From Topomyia yanbarensis (lineage: Eukaryota > Arthropoda > Insecta > Diptera > Culicidae), in assembly GCF_030247195.1 (NCBI RefSeq), contig NC_080672.1, forward strand, positions 371,636,166-371,700,165: a DNA stretch of 64,000 nucleotides, in the 5' to 3' direction. A program made the position numbers and the translations under genes. The notes below the pieces were generated by a model, which was not told the DNA's origin, did not search any database, and saw only the letters and a list, made by a program, of their open reading frames with translations. Of this stretch, positions 1-10,524 are shown in pieces (position 1 is the stretch's first letter; each line of letters opens with the position of its first letter).

Positions 1-138
1 AGCTCTCCAGTTTGAGTCTACCCATGAGTAAGAAGAAAAGACATGATGGATCCGAACGAGCATGCAATACGACGTATTCAGAAAAGAAATACGTCGGATT
101 TCTGTTCGTTTGGATACGTCAAATTCATCCTGGCCATT

Positions 139-606
139 AGGTTCTTTACTGAAACAGTTAACCTCACATTTCTTGATAGTTCGCTTGTACTGTTTACATG
201 GGCTTAGAAAAATTTGTGGACGACTAGAATCGCTCGAGGGGGAAAATCGTTAAGAATTTTCTAAGTCCATGTAAACAGTACAAGCGAACTGTCAAAAATG
301 AACACTCAGTTCATTTGTGACGTCACCGTAAAGTATTCAATTGAATTCTACAAGATGACGACACGAATGAACTCATGATGAATAAAGTTCATGTTTGACA
401 ATTGAATACTTTACGCTGACGTCACAAATGAACTCGGGTACTCTTTTTTTGATAGTGCGCTTGTACTGTTTACGTGGACTTAGAAAAATTCTTTGCAATT
501 TGCTTAGAACGAATCTAGTCTTCCACAAATTTTTTCTAAGTCCATGTAAACAGTACTAGTGAACTGTCAAGTAAAGTGAGGTTAACTGTGCCAGTAAAGA
601 ACCTAA
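139..606. repeat. Nested palindrome cluster (three hairpins inside one outer inverted repeat)
   Basis: An outer inverted repeat (139-172 with 573-606) encloses three further hairpins: 175-214 with 254-293, 308-343 with 399-434, and 451-490 with 529-570. The first and third hairpins are near-copies of each other, so the layout is symmetrical (A, B, C, B', A'). A fourth short inverted repeat follows at 605-620 with 701-715. The pairing is visible by direct comparison. This is probably a foldback or MITE cluster. No coding frame belongs to it; the open frame at 62-253 only overlaps the first arms. Confidence 0.75.
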
Positions 607-720
607 TTCTCGGTGGTTTGCTTACTTTGTCAGTTGCGTGAGTGTGAGTGCAACGGGTGCTCATCTGTTACATTCGAACTCACGTAACTTCCATGTAAAC
701 GAACCACCGAGAATTGTCAA

Positions 721-1570
721 ACTAAGTTCATTCGGTTCATTTTGTAGGGTTATGTTGGTTGGTGTAAACCCTAATTTCAGCTGACCAACTGCTGTTTTCG
801 TTTTGTTTCAATGCAGCTGTCGATGACATGTAATCAATTATTTTTTGGTACGTAAGTTGATAAATAAAATTTGTTTTATACCGTTAGATTGGGTTCCTAC
901 AACTACCGTGTAACCACTTTGTAACCTACCAAAGGTAACAATTTAGCACTATGTGGAAAAATATTCAAATTTGATTATGCCGCAAAGTGGCTTTGAAGTG
1001 CGAATCTTACGCTAAGCATACATTGCATTTCTTATAGGATTAGTCCACTTGTTCTTAGGGCTAGGTCAATATTTACAGGTATGTATGTACATTGCAGAAA
1101 ATTTAATTTTCTTTTAGGTTCGTGTTGCAGAAGTAGAAGTGAGGAAAGGAACTCAACGTGTCTTAGCTGTGGAAGTTCGAGCTTCTTGATGGTGATTGAA
1201 GATCCACGGGCTATGGATTGTATCAGGCTTCAGCTTCCAGGATGCTTTCTTCGTAGTTGCGTCAGTTCAGACTGCAGGATACTGTCCAGGAGTGGTGTGC
1301 TATAAAATAGGAACATCTGTATGCGAACGGTTGGTTTGAAAATTAGAATTGGGCACTTAGCTTGAATCAAGTCCCAGCCGGGGAATCTGGGAGACCAAAT
1401 GGCGAGGCTTGGTTCTTGCAGCTGAACCGCGCGAACCGCTCGATTTCCCCGAGCTTGGACCAGGATCTCGTCTGGCGACCCATTTGTCCGAGTGGGAGCC
1501 GGGAGCTCGTCCGGCGGCTTTGTTCCCTTAGAAAAAGCCTTCACCTTACATTGTTGACGCAGGGTTGCTA
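721..1570. other. No gene recognised
   Basis: This is AT-rich DNA grading into a more GC-rich stretch (about 1370-1560). On the minus strand the latter lies just downstream of the BEL/Pao pol relic and may hold its 3' untranslated region or LTR. I could not find the second LTR or clear TG...CA ends. The short open frames here show no recognisable domain. Confidence 0.4.
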
Positions 1571-1574
1571 GTCG

Positions 1575-3490
1575 GAGCGGAACTCTGTGTTACGCTGCGT
1601 GGGACTTCAACCTGTAGTAAGCAGAGCCTCGGCATGACGAGTTGAACGATGTCGACTTATTGTTGGCGACACGAACAAGACCATCAGGGCCGGAATGAAC
1701 GCTGAGAACGCGTCCAGTTTCAACGGCGTTGTGCATCTTTGAATGTGACGATGGAACCAACGGCTAAGTTGTCGATGGCTTTTGTCCAGCGGTAGCGATT
1801 TTGCAGGGTGACGAAGTTCAATCTGGATTCCGGAACATTGCGGCATTTTGGATCGGGTATCGCAGGAAATGCCCTTGGGTCGGAAGGATTGTCCATCTAC
1901 CAATGCGGTTTGCAATTCTTATCCGGTAAGGAGCGCATTTCCGAGGATTTTGCTAAACAGAGTCTTCACGGACTTTACGCAGGCTTCCCAGATAACACCG
2001 AATGTGGGAGAGCAAGGTGGGATGAGCTGGAGCTGAACTGGGGTTCGAAACAGCTTCCGGAGTTCGTCAAATTCTCGCTCTGCTCCAACGAAATTCATGG
2101 CGTTGTCACAGTAGATATGCGCAGGTTTTCCTCTGCGGCCGACGACGGTGCAGTTTTTAAGAATGACGTTCTCGTATTTCGAAGTGACGTTCTCACGTAC
2201 GTTGGCCCAGCCAAGTCAAAGGCAACTTGATCCGAACAGATGACAGATCTCCCATCAGCAGCTGAAACGGTTTGGTTTTGGTACGTGCGCAGACCTTGCA
2301 GCCGTGAACAATGTTGCGAATTAAGCTCCGTCCGCCGAGAGAGTAAATTCTTTGGCATAGCGACGACAGTAGCAGGTTGGGACCGGCATGGAGCGTATTG
2401 TCATGTTCTCTCGTGGCGATCGGGTGTCTTCCGCCGACAGGTATTTCAGCATTGTGAAGCCGGCTACCGACGCTGCAGTCCACGAATTGCGGGTGCAGAT
2501 ACCGAAGTATGGACTTAGCTTCAAGCTTCAAGTTGACGTATCGCCTTGTCAAAGTGCTGTTGTATGTGACGAGTGCGATCAATATGAAGAACCGTCAACA
2601 AATCGAACAGAATTGGTTGGTGCACCATGGTGCTTGCGGTGGACACAGTTATGGGAGAAACGTCGAATAAGTGGACCAACACGCAGTAGCTGACGGAGAT
2701 TGGAATACCGATCGACGATATTTGATTCACTCACGACCGGAAGGGACCGCCGGTTGGGTTCAGCTTGGCTTCGCTACGACGATGTACTTCGCTGGCCAAG
2801 GAGCAAACATTGATTTCAGCCACTGCGGTTTGTTCCACCTCAGTGCACTGGTGAGGAGTTCATCGAGGTCCATTCCTCTAGAAACGGCGTGATTGTCTTC
2901 GGATGGGACATGATTCCAAGCGACATGAGACGTCAGCTCTTGAATTTCAGCCACTCGGTCTGATATAAACTTCTTCCATGTCGATGGAGTTGTGGATATC
3001 CAGTTCAAAACGATGGAAGAATCGGTCCACAGATACGTGATGTTGAAACTGTCCTGAAAATCGAATAGTGTTTCAAAACAGCTTGACAATTCGAAAATTA
3101 TTGTCGGAAAGAAAGTCCTGCACATTGCGATGAGCTGTTCACAGGTAACAGCGAGATATTTAGCCTCGTCAAAACCGTACAGCAAATTTTCGACGTAGAA
3201 GTCGTGGTGGACAGCGGTTCCGCCAGCGAAAACCTTTGCCCTCCATCATCGACGAGCTTCTGCAACACTCTGGATGCCAAAAATGGGACACTGCTTGTAC
3301 CTTAGGTGACGGTGCGGAGCTGGTAACTTTTCAGTTGCGCCTCAGGATCTGTGCGTCGAAGAATGCGCTGTCGCGGTGGGTCGAATTCTGACGGTACATA
3401 TTTTCAATTTTCGCAGATATTACGAACCGTGAGGCTAGGAAGTAGAACATCTTTCAGCAAGATACCGGACTTCGAGCGACAGGTTGCCAG
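1575..3490 (-). pseudogene. BEL/Pao LTR-retrotransposon pol relic (RT, RNase H, integrase)
   Basis: Read on the minus strand, broken frames follow the BEL/Pao pol order. First comes a reverse transcriptase part (about 3480-3100) with a KIENMYRQ-like stretch and, near 3190-3207, FYVEN where active copies have FYVDD. Next is an RNase H-like part (3185-2760) with WTDSSIVLNWI and SEDNHAVSRGMDLDELL. The integrase zinc-binding part follows (2582-2193), with HxxxxGPNLLLSS, GCKVCARTKTKP and QLLMGDLSSVRI. The C-terminal tail (about 1810-1590) encodes NWKLGRV, GPDGLVRVA. Several frameshifts and stops separate the pieces. In the family, pol copies LTR-element RNA and integrates the cDNA. The catalytic doublet is altered to E-N, so this copy should be dead. 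The gag and protease regions and both LTRs were not seen. Confidence 0.85.
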
Positions 3491-4986
3491 CCACTCAGTT
3501 TCATAAAAAGTGCACGTAGTCAAAAATTGAGTTTTCTTGTTTACTCAGTTTTGATAAAAATGTCAAATTTGACTACATTTTACTTAAAAAGAAAATTCGG
3601 AAAAAATCGTTCAGCATTTTTAATAAAACTACAGAGATATTTATTTCATTTACCTGATCCTCCAGGCCGTTGTCCAGGAGTTTGCGATGTCCGGAAATTT
3701 AGTCCGAGGATCCTGCATCTGTTTCATACCGATCGGCATCTTGTAGAAGTTACAGAAACTGGAAAAACACATCAAGAAGTTAGATTTCAAAACAAGCAAA
3801 ACTCAATGAAACTTTCCTCTCGGTTTTATGAACGATCAGCGTCTTCAACTGCAAACTCTTTTTTAAGTTTAAGTCAATGCCTGATTCCGCACACTGAGAA
3901 TAGGTATTTTTTTCACTCGGAACTATGAAAATTTAATGATTACTGAAGAGATGAGTTAGTTCTATTAAAACTTATTTTTTGACACACTTACTTTACTTTT
4001 GCAATTGAGTGCTCCGAACTCAAATTTTGAGTAGTTTTGAATGATCGTGTAGTGGATTCAAGACAAGACGAAAGGAAAGGTGGAACATTTGGCATTTTTG
4101 CGATACTTAGCCCCTGGAAGTAAAATCCGGACGAGCATCGTGATTCTTTGGCGCTCGATGAAACGAGAGAGAAAAGGCCGAACCTCACCTCGGATTTTCC
4201 GATTCGAACAATTAGGGACGCTTTTTATCTCAAAACTTCCGATAAAAAATAATTATGACCGAACCGGAACAAAACTTATATCAACAGAACAGCCCACTAC
4301 GTCATTTGTTTATGCTTTTCTTCTTCATATCCCCCTCTTTTATTGGCTTCATCGAAGAAAAAAAAATGCCCACCTGTATCCGTCTTGGATTCAAGATACA
4401 AAATATTGCAGGCATAAAATAAATTAATAAGAATCCATTATCATTAATAAAAATAGCAACACTATTCGGAAGATTTCTGCAGGGTGAAAATTTAGGAAAA
4501 GATTAATTGGAAGGAAAGATAAAAAGCCGATTGTCACGTCTTGTATTAGGATGAAATCAAAATAAAAGATTTCCAGCAGCACAATTGCAGGAACAAATCA
4601 AAACAAAAACATTAATTTTGTTGGCAGAATTATTCGAAAGATTCTAACATAGAGTTGCCAGTTACATCAAATTAGCCGGTATTCGAGCAAAATTGGATTG
4701 AAATTGGAAAGATTTGTTGTAACTTCTTCGAAATTTCTTTGCAATAATGTACTCGATTTGTTAGAAAATTGTTAAAATTTTCTAAAATTACCAGGAAAAA
4801 ACGAATTCATGCAACACTGAACGGTAAATAACAATTATTCGGAAGTGACGTTCCTCTCGATTAGGAACTTAGATTTTGAGTCGTTTTAAAAGATCTTGGC
4901 TGTGCATTAATTTACAACATTGTTTTTCAATATATCGTGATATCCTAAGAGAAGAGAAGACAATCGCGTAGCCAATTTGATCCAGT
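3491..4986. other. No gene recognised
   Basis: AT-rich DNA. The open frames at 3527-3928 (+) and 4080-4427 (+) have no recognisable domain and no compositional support, and I treat them as chance. No clear terminal repeats were found. Confidence 0.4.
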
Positions 4987-5923
4987 TAGGGTTGCCACCC
5001 CTCCGGGTTTGGCCCGGAGACTCCGGTTTTCGGAAGCGACCTCCGGGTTTTACATCAATTTCTCCGAATTTGCTGGGAAGAAGCATAATTTCATTTTTTT
5101 TTTTTTAATTACACTTTACACTTTTTTTTGGAAAATATTTAAAAAGTCTACGTTAACTATTACTCTTATTTTGCCCGAGTAATCCTTCATTTCAAGCTGG
5201 CGAAGATGAGTTCACCAAATATTGCTGATTTCTTCCACAAAGCAATGAAAATGAAAAACAAATACAAATCAAGGAAAGTAATATTTCGCTATATGCTACA
5301 ATTGAAATGTTGCATCCCACTAAGTCGTTCAAAATAATCTGAAAAATTTATTTTGCAGCAATTTTACCAAATCAATTCACTGTTGGTGGTACTTATAACC
5401 AGCTGCACCACGGTATGACAGATATTTGTTCTAATCCTACTGACTAGGTCAACATCAATCGAGTTCTTCCGGTGTTGTTGCCACTCCTTCGGCGACCCTT
5501 AAATGTTGGTTAGGTAGGTGAGTTTTGTCCCTTAGATGCGACCTCTGGTGATGAATAACCTACACCACATAGTGCTTTCCATGTAATGCCGCAACCTTGC
5601 TAAAGTTAGTTATGGAGGAGAGCAATGCTAGTTCGATTTATCCTCCACAGCGAGAGTAGCTGGTGCTTTTGTATTCCTGGCACTTAGTCGGGGAAGTAAA
5701 ATATCACACCATATTAAAAAGACAAGACCGTTCTCAAACGTGAAAAATTTACAGCTTTATTTTAACGTAGAAATAAAAAGCTATTGAAGTGGTCTTCAAT
5801 GCCGAGCAATCGCTTTGATTTCAATTTCTGTCTTGTTCCACCCAAAATCCACCCCCCCCCCCCCCCCCCGCGGCGGTCAGTCAAAATCTCCGGGTCAAAG
5901 TCTACCCAGAGGTGGCAAACCTA
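4987..5923 (+). mobile_element. hAT-type non-autonomous DNA transposon, 937 bp
   Basis: The element is bounded by an exact 8-bp direct repeat, GATCCAGT, at 4979-4986 and 5924-5931. Its ends are imperfect inverted repeats: left TAGGGTTGCCACCCCT, right (reverse complement) TAGGTTTGCCACCTCTG. Eight-base duplications with short terminal repeats are the hallmark of the hAT superfamily. Just inside the left end are two copies of a CTCCGGGTTTT word, and a related CTCCGGGTCAA lies near the right end. A short frame starting at 5206 (MSSPNIADFFHKAMK) may be a leftover transposase N-terminus. An 18-base C run lies near 5852-5869. The middle part (about 5390-5700) is more GC-rich and may be a second repeat. 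No transposase catalytic domain is present. Confidence 0.75.
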
Positions 5924-6306
5924 GATCCAGTCCTAACCTCAATATTGAACCAGCTTCGTTTGCCAGTCAAGAGCGTTCATAATATTTTCAAACTGGATGA
6001 AAAACAGTGCTGCTGAATTTATTTTGGCTATTTTTCATACACATGAGCATTTCATGCAAATTGAATAAATACCCTGAATGACGATATAACTACGTGTATT
6101 GTTAAGAGAGACACGAATAAACATAAAATTCAATTTTTAAATGCAGCTAGTATTGTGAATTCTTGACAGAGGGTCGATATTTGAGGTACAATTATTTTCA
6201 GCAATTGTGAAAAACATGCAAATGGAATCTGGCAACGATGGATGCTTGTTATCTTTGGAATTACGACAGGGCCTGGTAGATAAAATTAAGAAGAGCAAGA
6301 AGCCTG

Positions 6307-6864
6307 TTGTCGTCTCTTCTCTTAGGTGATATCAAGAAAAAGAGTCATCAAACAGCCATCGTTTTCCTCGGCTCTTATCAGTCTAATTGTGGCCCTGACC
6401 CCTGCTTCAAAACAATTATCTTAATAGCTGGGTTGTTTATTTCTATTCTAGCGGATCAAATCTATTTCTTCGGCTATCCTTCGCGGAATCCCGGGAGACA
6501 AATATTAGGTATGCATCCGTTTCACAAAAATGGGAGAAGAAGCAGAAGGAAAATATTATCTTTCTCACTACCAAACGAGAACCTGCTTCGAAGGAAAGAT
6601 AAGCGGATTCAGCTCACTGCGTTCTATTCAAATTATCGTACTGGGTTACCGGGACAGGAAAAAATCCGAGTAAGACTGGACGGAATAAATTGTGGAGTAG
6701 TGACCTCTACTAATTTCAATGCAATTCTAAAAACGGTGTCTAAAACGATTTTTGGAACACATGCAGCAATTCCCCTGTTCGCCCAGGAAACATACATAGG
6801 GAAGACCGGGGAAAGTGCATACGGATTACGTATTTTAGGCTATAAGCCACGTTGTTTTTTCTAA
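6307..6864 (+). CDS. Unassigned open frame, 185 codons (117 from first ATG)
   Basis: The frame is open from a TTG at 6307. The first ATG is at 6511 and gives 117 residues. It is the longest plus-strand frame not explained by a known transposon. The N-terminal third has a hydrophobic run (about residues 38-56 of the 185). The middle is basic (NGRRSRRK, LLRRKDKR). The C-terminal ~60 residues (GINCGVVTSTNFNAILKTV, PLFAQETYIGKTG) bear only a faint likeness to a BEN DNA-binding domain. Just upstream, 6201-6327 reads in another frame from a polypyrimidine/AG acceptor to a GT donor, so a spliced relic is possible. It may equally be chance. Function unknown. Confidence 0.25.
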   Translation: MSSLLLGDIKKKSHQTAIVFLGSYQSNCGPDPCFKTIILIAGLFISILADQIYFFGYPSRNPGRQILGMHPFHKNGRRSRRKILSFSLPNENLLRRKDKRIQLTAFYSNYRTGLPGQEKIRVRLDGINCGVVTSTNFNAILKTVSKTIFGTHAAIPLFAQETYIGKTGESAYGLRILGYKPRCFF

Positions 6865-7198
6865 AAACTTAATGAGCTAAATTCAAGCATAACCCTGCTG
6901 TACGCAGTGCACTGCTGTACTACGCACACTATCAGGAATATTTTTTATTTTTTTCAAGAAATGTTTAAATAATGTTTCAATCCATCTTCGTTTCTTTGTA
7001 AATTTACCCAGAGCCGATCAAAAACACCAAAGGGTAACACTATGGTATTTTTCACCGTAGTGCAGAAAATTTAGGTAAACCTGTTTTTTCTCCACTGAGG
7101 AGAAAAAAGTTTGGAATCATCTTTGCGCGTGAAGAGCACAAAACCTATAACTAAATTAGTTATGGAATTTGCGTTTCGATTTCGTCTCATCAGAATCT

Positions 7199-7475
7199 GA
7201 CACTAGCTTAGTGACAGGACTACGCTAGCGCCGGATTGATGCTAGCTCCAAAAAACGAAAATTTTCTCCACTAAGGAGAAATATAGCTTAGTGCATATTG
7301 CATTGGCTTGCAAAGCTAAACCAAGTTTCGATTTCATTATTTCTCAACAGCTTAATTAGAACTCCTTTTCTTGCGGGATATCACGTAGGACAATCGGTTT
7401 GCTCAGAAACAGTGGTTTCGTATTCTGGGGCTAGCGTCAATCCGGCGCTAGCTTAGTCCTGTCATTAAGCTAGTT
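7199..7475. repeat. Inverted pair of a dispersed mosquito repeat (GCTAGCGCCGGATTGA family)
   Basis: Two ~48-bp arms, 7199-7249 and 7427-7475, are nearly perfect inverted complements carrying CTAGCGCCGGATTGA. Sequence leading into the left arm (7131-7198, with TTAGTTATGGAATTTGCGTT and CATCAGAATC) recurs at 26855-27030 and 60390-60490 and, more diverged, at 52905-52985. The shorter CTCATCAGTATATGG version is at 40690-40740 and 48090-48120. Small hairpins of the form TTTCTCCACTGAGGAGAAA lie beside it (about 7085-7110 and 7262-7284). No coding capacity. Superfamily not determined. Confidence 0.65.
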
Positions 7476-7479
7476 GGTA

Positions 7480-8466
7480 CGAAATAAAGACATGCTAATT
7501 GAGGATAACATTTTTTATCTAGATTTTCCGTAGAAGCAAATAAGTTTTGTTATTTTTATTTTCATTTTTATATGCATACTGTATACATCTTATTCCTTGG
7601 ATTCGCATCTTCCTTTATAATATAACAAAGATTAAAAATTAAACATGCCTGAAAAAACAAATCTCAACCACTATTATTTGAAGCAACTTGAACATTGAAA
7701 CTGTATTTTCTTCTCTTCAGTTTGAGCAACTGTTTTTGCACACAACAGTTTTCCTTGTGAGCAGATAACAGCTCTCTGGACACTATTGTTTTCTTCGAGA
7801 GCTTCCACATATCGTTTAAAAAGCTTCCATTTTTCAGCTTTTAAATTCATTCGGCAGTGTGGTAAATTTGTAGAAAGTTTGTCGACAGATTTTCGTGTTC
7901 GTCATTGGCTGTGTCTGCTACCAGATCTACCTCCGCTAGCTCGCTCATGTAATTTCCTTCTAACCATTCTGTAGAATATTCCTCCCTTTTCTCGAAGTTA
8001 TCCATGGAACTGTATTTGCCTACTTCCACCTATGATATCACTCCTACATTGTTGCAGTTAACTCCAAACGACTTTGTCCCATCGGCACATTTAACAGCCG
8101 CCTTCAAACTCGCTGATTGGACCACGATTTCGTCAAATGGGCAGAGGTTTTTATCTTATTCGGTTCACCTCCAACTTTACGGATGCTGTTCAGATTGCTT
8201 CGTAATTTATTCTTAACCTTGTATTTATAATCAATTCAAACCTAAAATCCAATGAAATTATAAAGCCAGCATAACGTTGAATAAATTACAATTATTTCTT
8301 TTGTTTTTTTTTCGACTATATAATAATTGGGTTAATTACTGTACTAAATGCACTTACGATAGACGATTGGAGAAATAAATAAACACATCGAAAAATATCT
8401 TCCTTTTTTCATTCCTTCACTTTCCAAGCGGTGGGGGAGGGCTCTTTTCCGTTTAAACGTTCTTTA
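7480..8466. other. No gene recognised
   Basis: AT-rich sequence with only short open frames (7786-7974 +, 8004-8216 +) that overlap frames on the other strand and show no domain. Nothing else was supported. Confidence 0.35.
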
Positions 8467-9422
8467 GGGGAGAGTGAGGACACTTGATCCTTGGGGATAT
8501 TTGATTCCCTGGCCATATCTCCTAATCTATACGCATAAAAATATCACAATATAAAAAGAAAATGAAGTATTTGGTCGTTTATGATGTTTAAAAAACAAAT
8601 CTGATTTATTACATTTGGTTTGGAAAAATTATATAATATTTTAGAAAATATGTGTTTAAATCCATCTCGAAGATCTTTTCACAAATTTTTTGAACGGTCG
8701 TATGAAATCATCGAACTAATTTTTTATGAATATTTTCAAGTACGATTACTTTCTACGGGCTTTTGTCTAGAAAAACACGTTTTTCGAATAAAAAGTTTCA
8801 CTACCCACACAAACAAATTAAATTTTTTTTCACCTCATACAACAAGTATCTTTGATCCCCGTAACACTGGGTATTCTTGATCCCTATCATTGTTTCTCTT
8901 AAACTCTTTCGACTTGTGCAGAAATATAAAAACATAATTTTTATAACGTGTCTGGCACTATTAATTGATATAAAATGTTTTTTACGTGAACTAATGATGG
9001 TATACGTTATTGAAGGTTGAAAAAGCCAGTTAAACAGCATTGATTTACCGCAAATATTTGTCTCGACTTTCCGCTGTGGTAAAAGTTTGTCGTGCATCTA
9101 AAAGGGTTGTCTTAATAATTAATTTGTCAGGATAGGTGTTTAGCTGAACTTTCGTATCTATAGGTCATAGTGTGCATTGTTTCTTTAGCCCTAGTAGGCG
9201 GGGGATCAAGTTACCACACGATTTTACATAAACCTCATTTTGACATGATTTTTAAAACTATTCCTATTACTGACTGGACATAGTATTCGGATTTACACAT
9301 TATTCATAGCTCTTACAATTCGAATTGACTACAAGATGGCGAATTTTGTAATTGAAATTTTTATTTCATTGATAAGTTATAAGAAAAAAACAAAAGTTAG
9401 ATCAAGCGTACCCACTCTCCCC
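8467..9422. mobile_element. TA-flanked MITE with GGGGAGAGTG ends, 956 bp
   Basis: A terminal inverted repeat of about 26 bases has ends beginning GGGGAGAGTGAGGACACTTG (left) and GGGGAGAGTGGGTACGCTTG (right, reverse complement). It is directly flanked by TA at 8465-8466 and 9423-9424. A TA duplication fits the Tc1/mariner/pogo superfamily. The interior is AT-rich and contains repeated CTTGATCCC words. No transposase remains. Its size and end style match the element at 36172-37128. Confidence 0.75.
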
Positions 9423-10524
9423 TAATGTTGCCCCACAATTTATTGGAGTTGTGTCTCTCGTCCGCTCTGTAGAGGATTCCAGGTGTAGTTCCATAAATTT
9501 CGTCATTAATCCTTACTAGTTAAGTGTTGATTACCATGGACATTTTCGTTTTGTTCCTGTGTAATGCAAAATAAGCGCCTTGAAAAACCCGTAAGTGATC
9601 AATGTGAGAAAGTGGAACGTTTCCTTAGAGGAATGATCTCGAATGTTTAGTGCCAGTGAGTATTTCAGAAAAAAATATTGAAAATAACAATAAAAATATC
9701 CTAGGCATAAACATTGTTTTACAAAAATCATTTTGTGCGGGAATATTTTATACTTACAGGCTTGGGTGGTCGGCAGCAATAAAATTATCTAGCATTTGGT
9801 TGCATAACGTCATATTTTTCTCGATAATCTAGTACTTCTTCGAGCGAACCCGAACAAAAATTTATTTTCGAGCTGTGATCGAACATTGTAATGGTGAACA
9901 ATGCGATTCGAAAGAACTTTGATCGCATCGAGATGCGGAATGCCACCCCTGGTTCAGATCGAAGCGTTCGCTTTTTCTTCCTCTGATTTCGGTACCGTGA
10001 CATGCCCTAATACCGTGAGGTTAAGAACGCTTCAGGTAAAAAGTGAGTCTAAAAATTCAAATCTTCGATAAATGGTTGTGACTATCGCGTTAGCTCACTT
10101 CACATTAAATGTTTGATATGAAAAATAAGTTATACTGTTCATTGCTATAAACTCTTGGAGCAAATCTTTGGCCAACGACATGTCATTACGCCCACGCACC
10201 TCCAAGGGATGATTCCGAATACAGCGCAAAATAATTCCTAATGCCGTGTATCATAAAATGAACCAAATACCGGTGTAAATAATGGAATTTGAGTGAAAAC
10301 TTACCGCATTTATTGCAGAATTGATTTCTTACCATACTTTTCCTTCAGTTTTAAGCGCTTAGATTTCAGCTTTTTTGTCGGCTTGGAGATTTCTCTTGAT
10401 TTGTCATTCAGTTTTCTTTCTTTTCTTTTACTTCAAACTCAGTAATTTCAATGTTCTCGATAATTTCCAGGTATTCATCGTAAGCAACACTAGTTTCGAC
10501 CGAGGGTGGATGTGGTTCGAACTT
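9423..10524. other. No gene recognised
   Basis: Sequence between two mobile elements. It contains words such as ACCGTGACATGCCCTAATACC (about 9996-10016) and CTAATGCCGTGTATC (about 10239-10253) that suggest a decayed repeat, but I could not define ends. No domain-bearing frame. Confidence 0.3.

Noticed and set aside
3527..4427. Two plus-strand frames of 115-133 codons as genes
   Set aside because: No domain, no splice or promoter support, and composition the same as the surrounding AT-rich DNA.
4934..6337. Larger element bounded by inverted GATATC...CTAAGAGAAGAG words around the hAT element
   Set aside because: The similarity is about 28 bases of low-complexity purine sequence, and no target duplication was found. 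It is probably coincidence.
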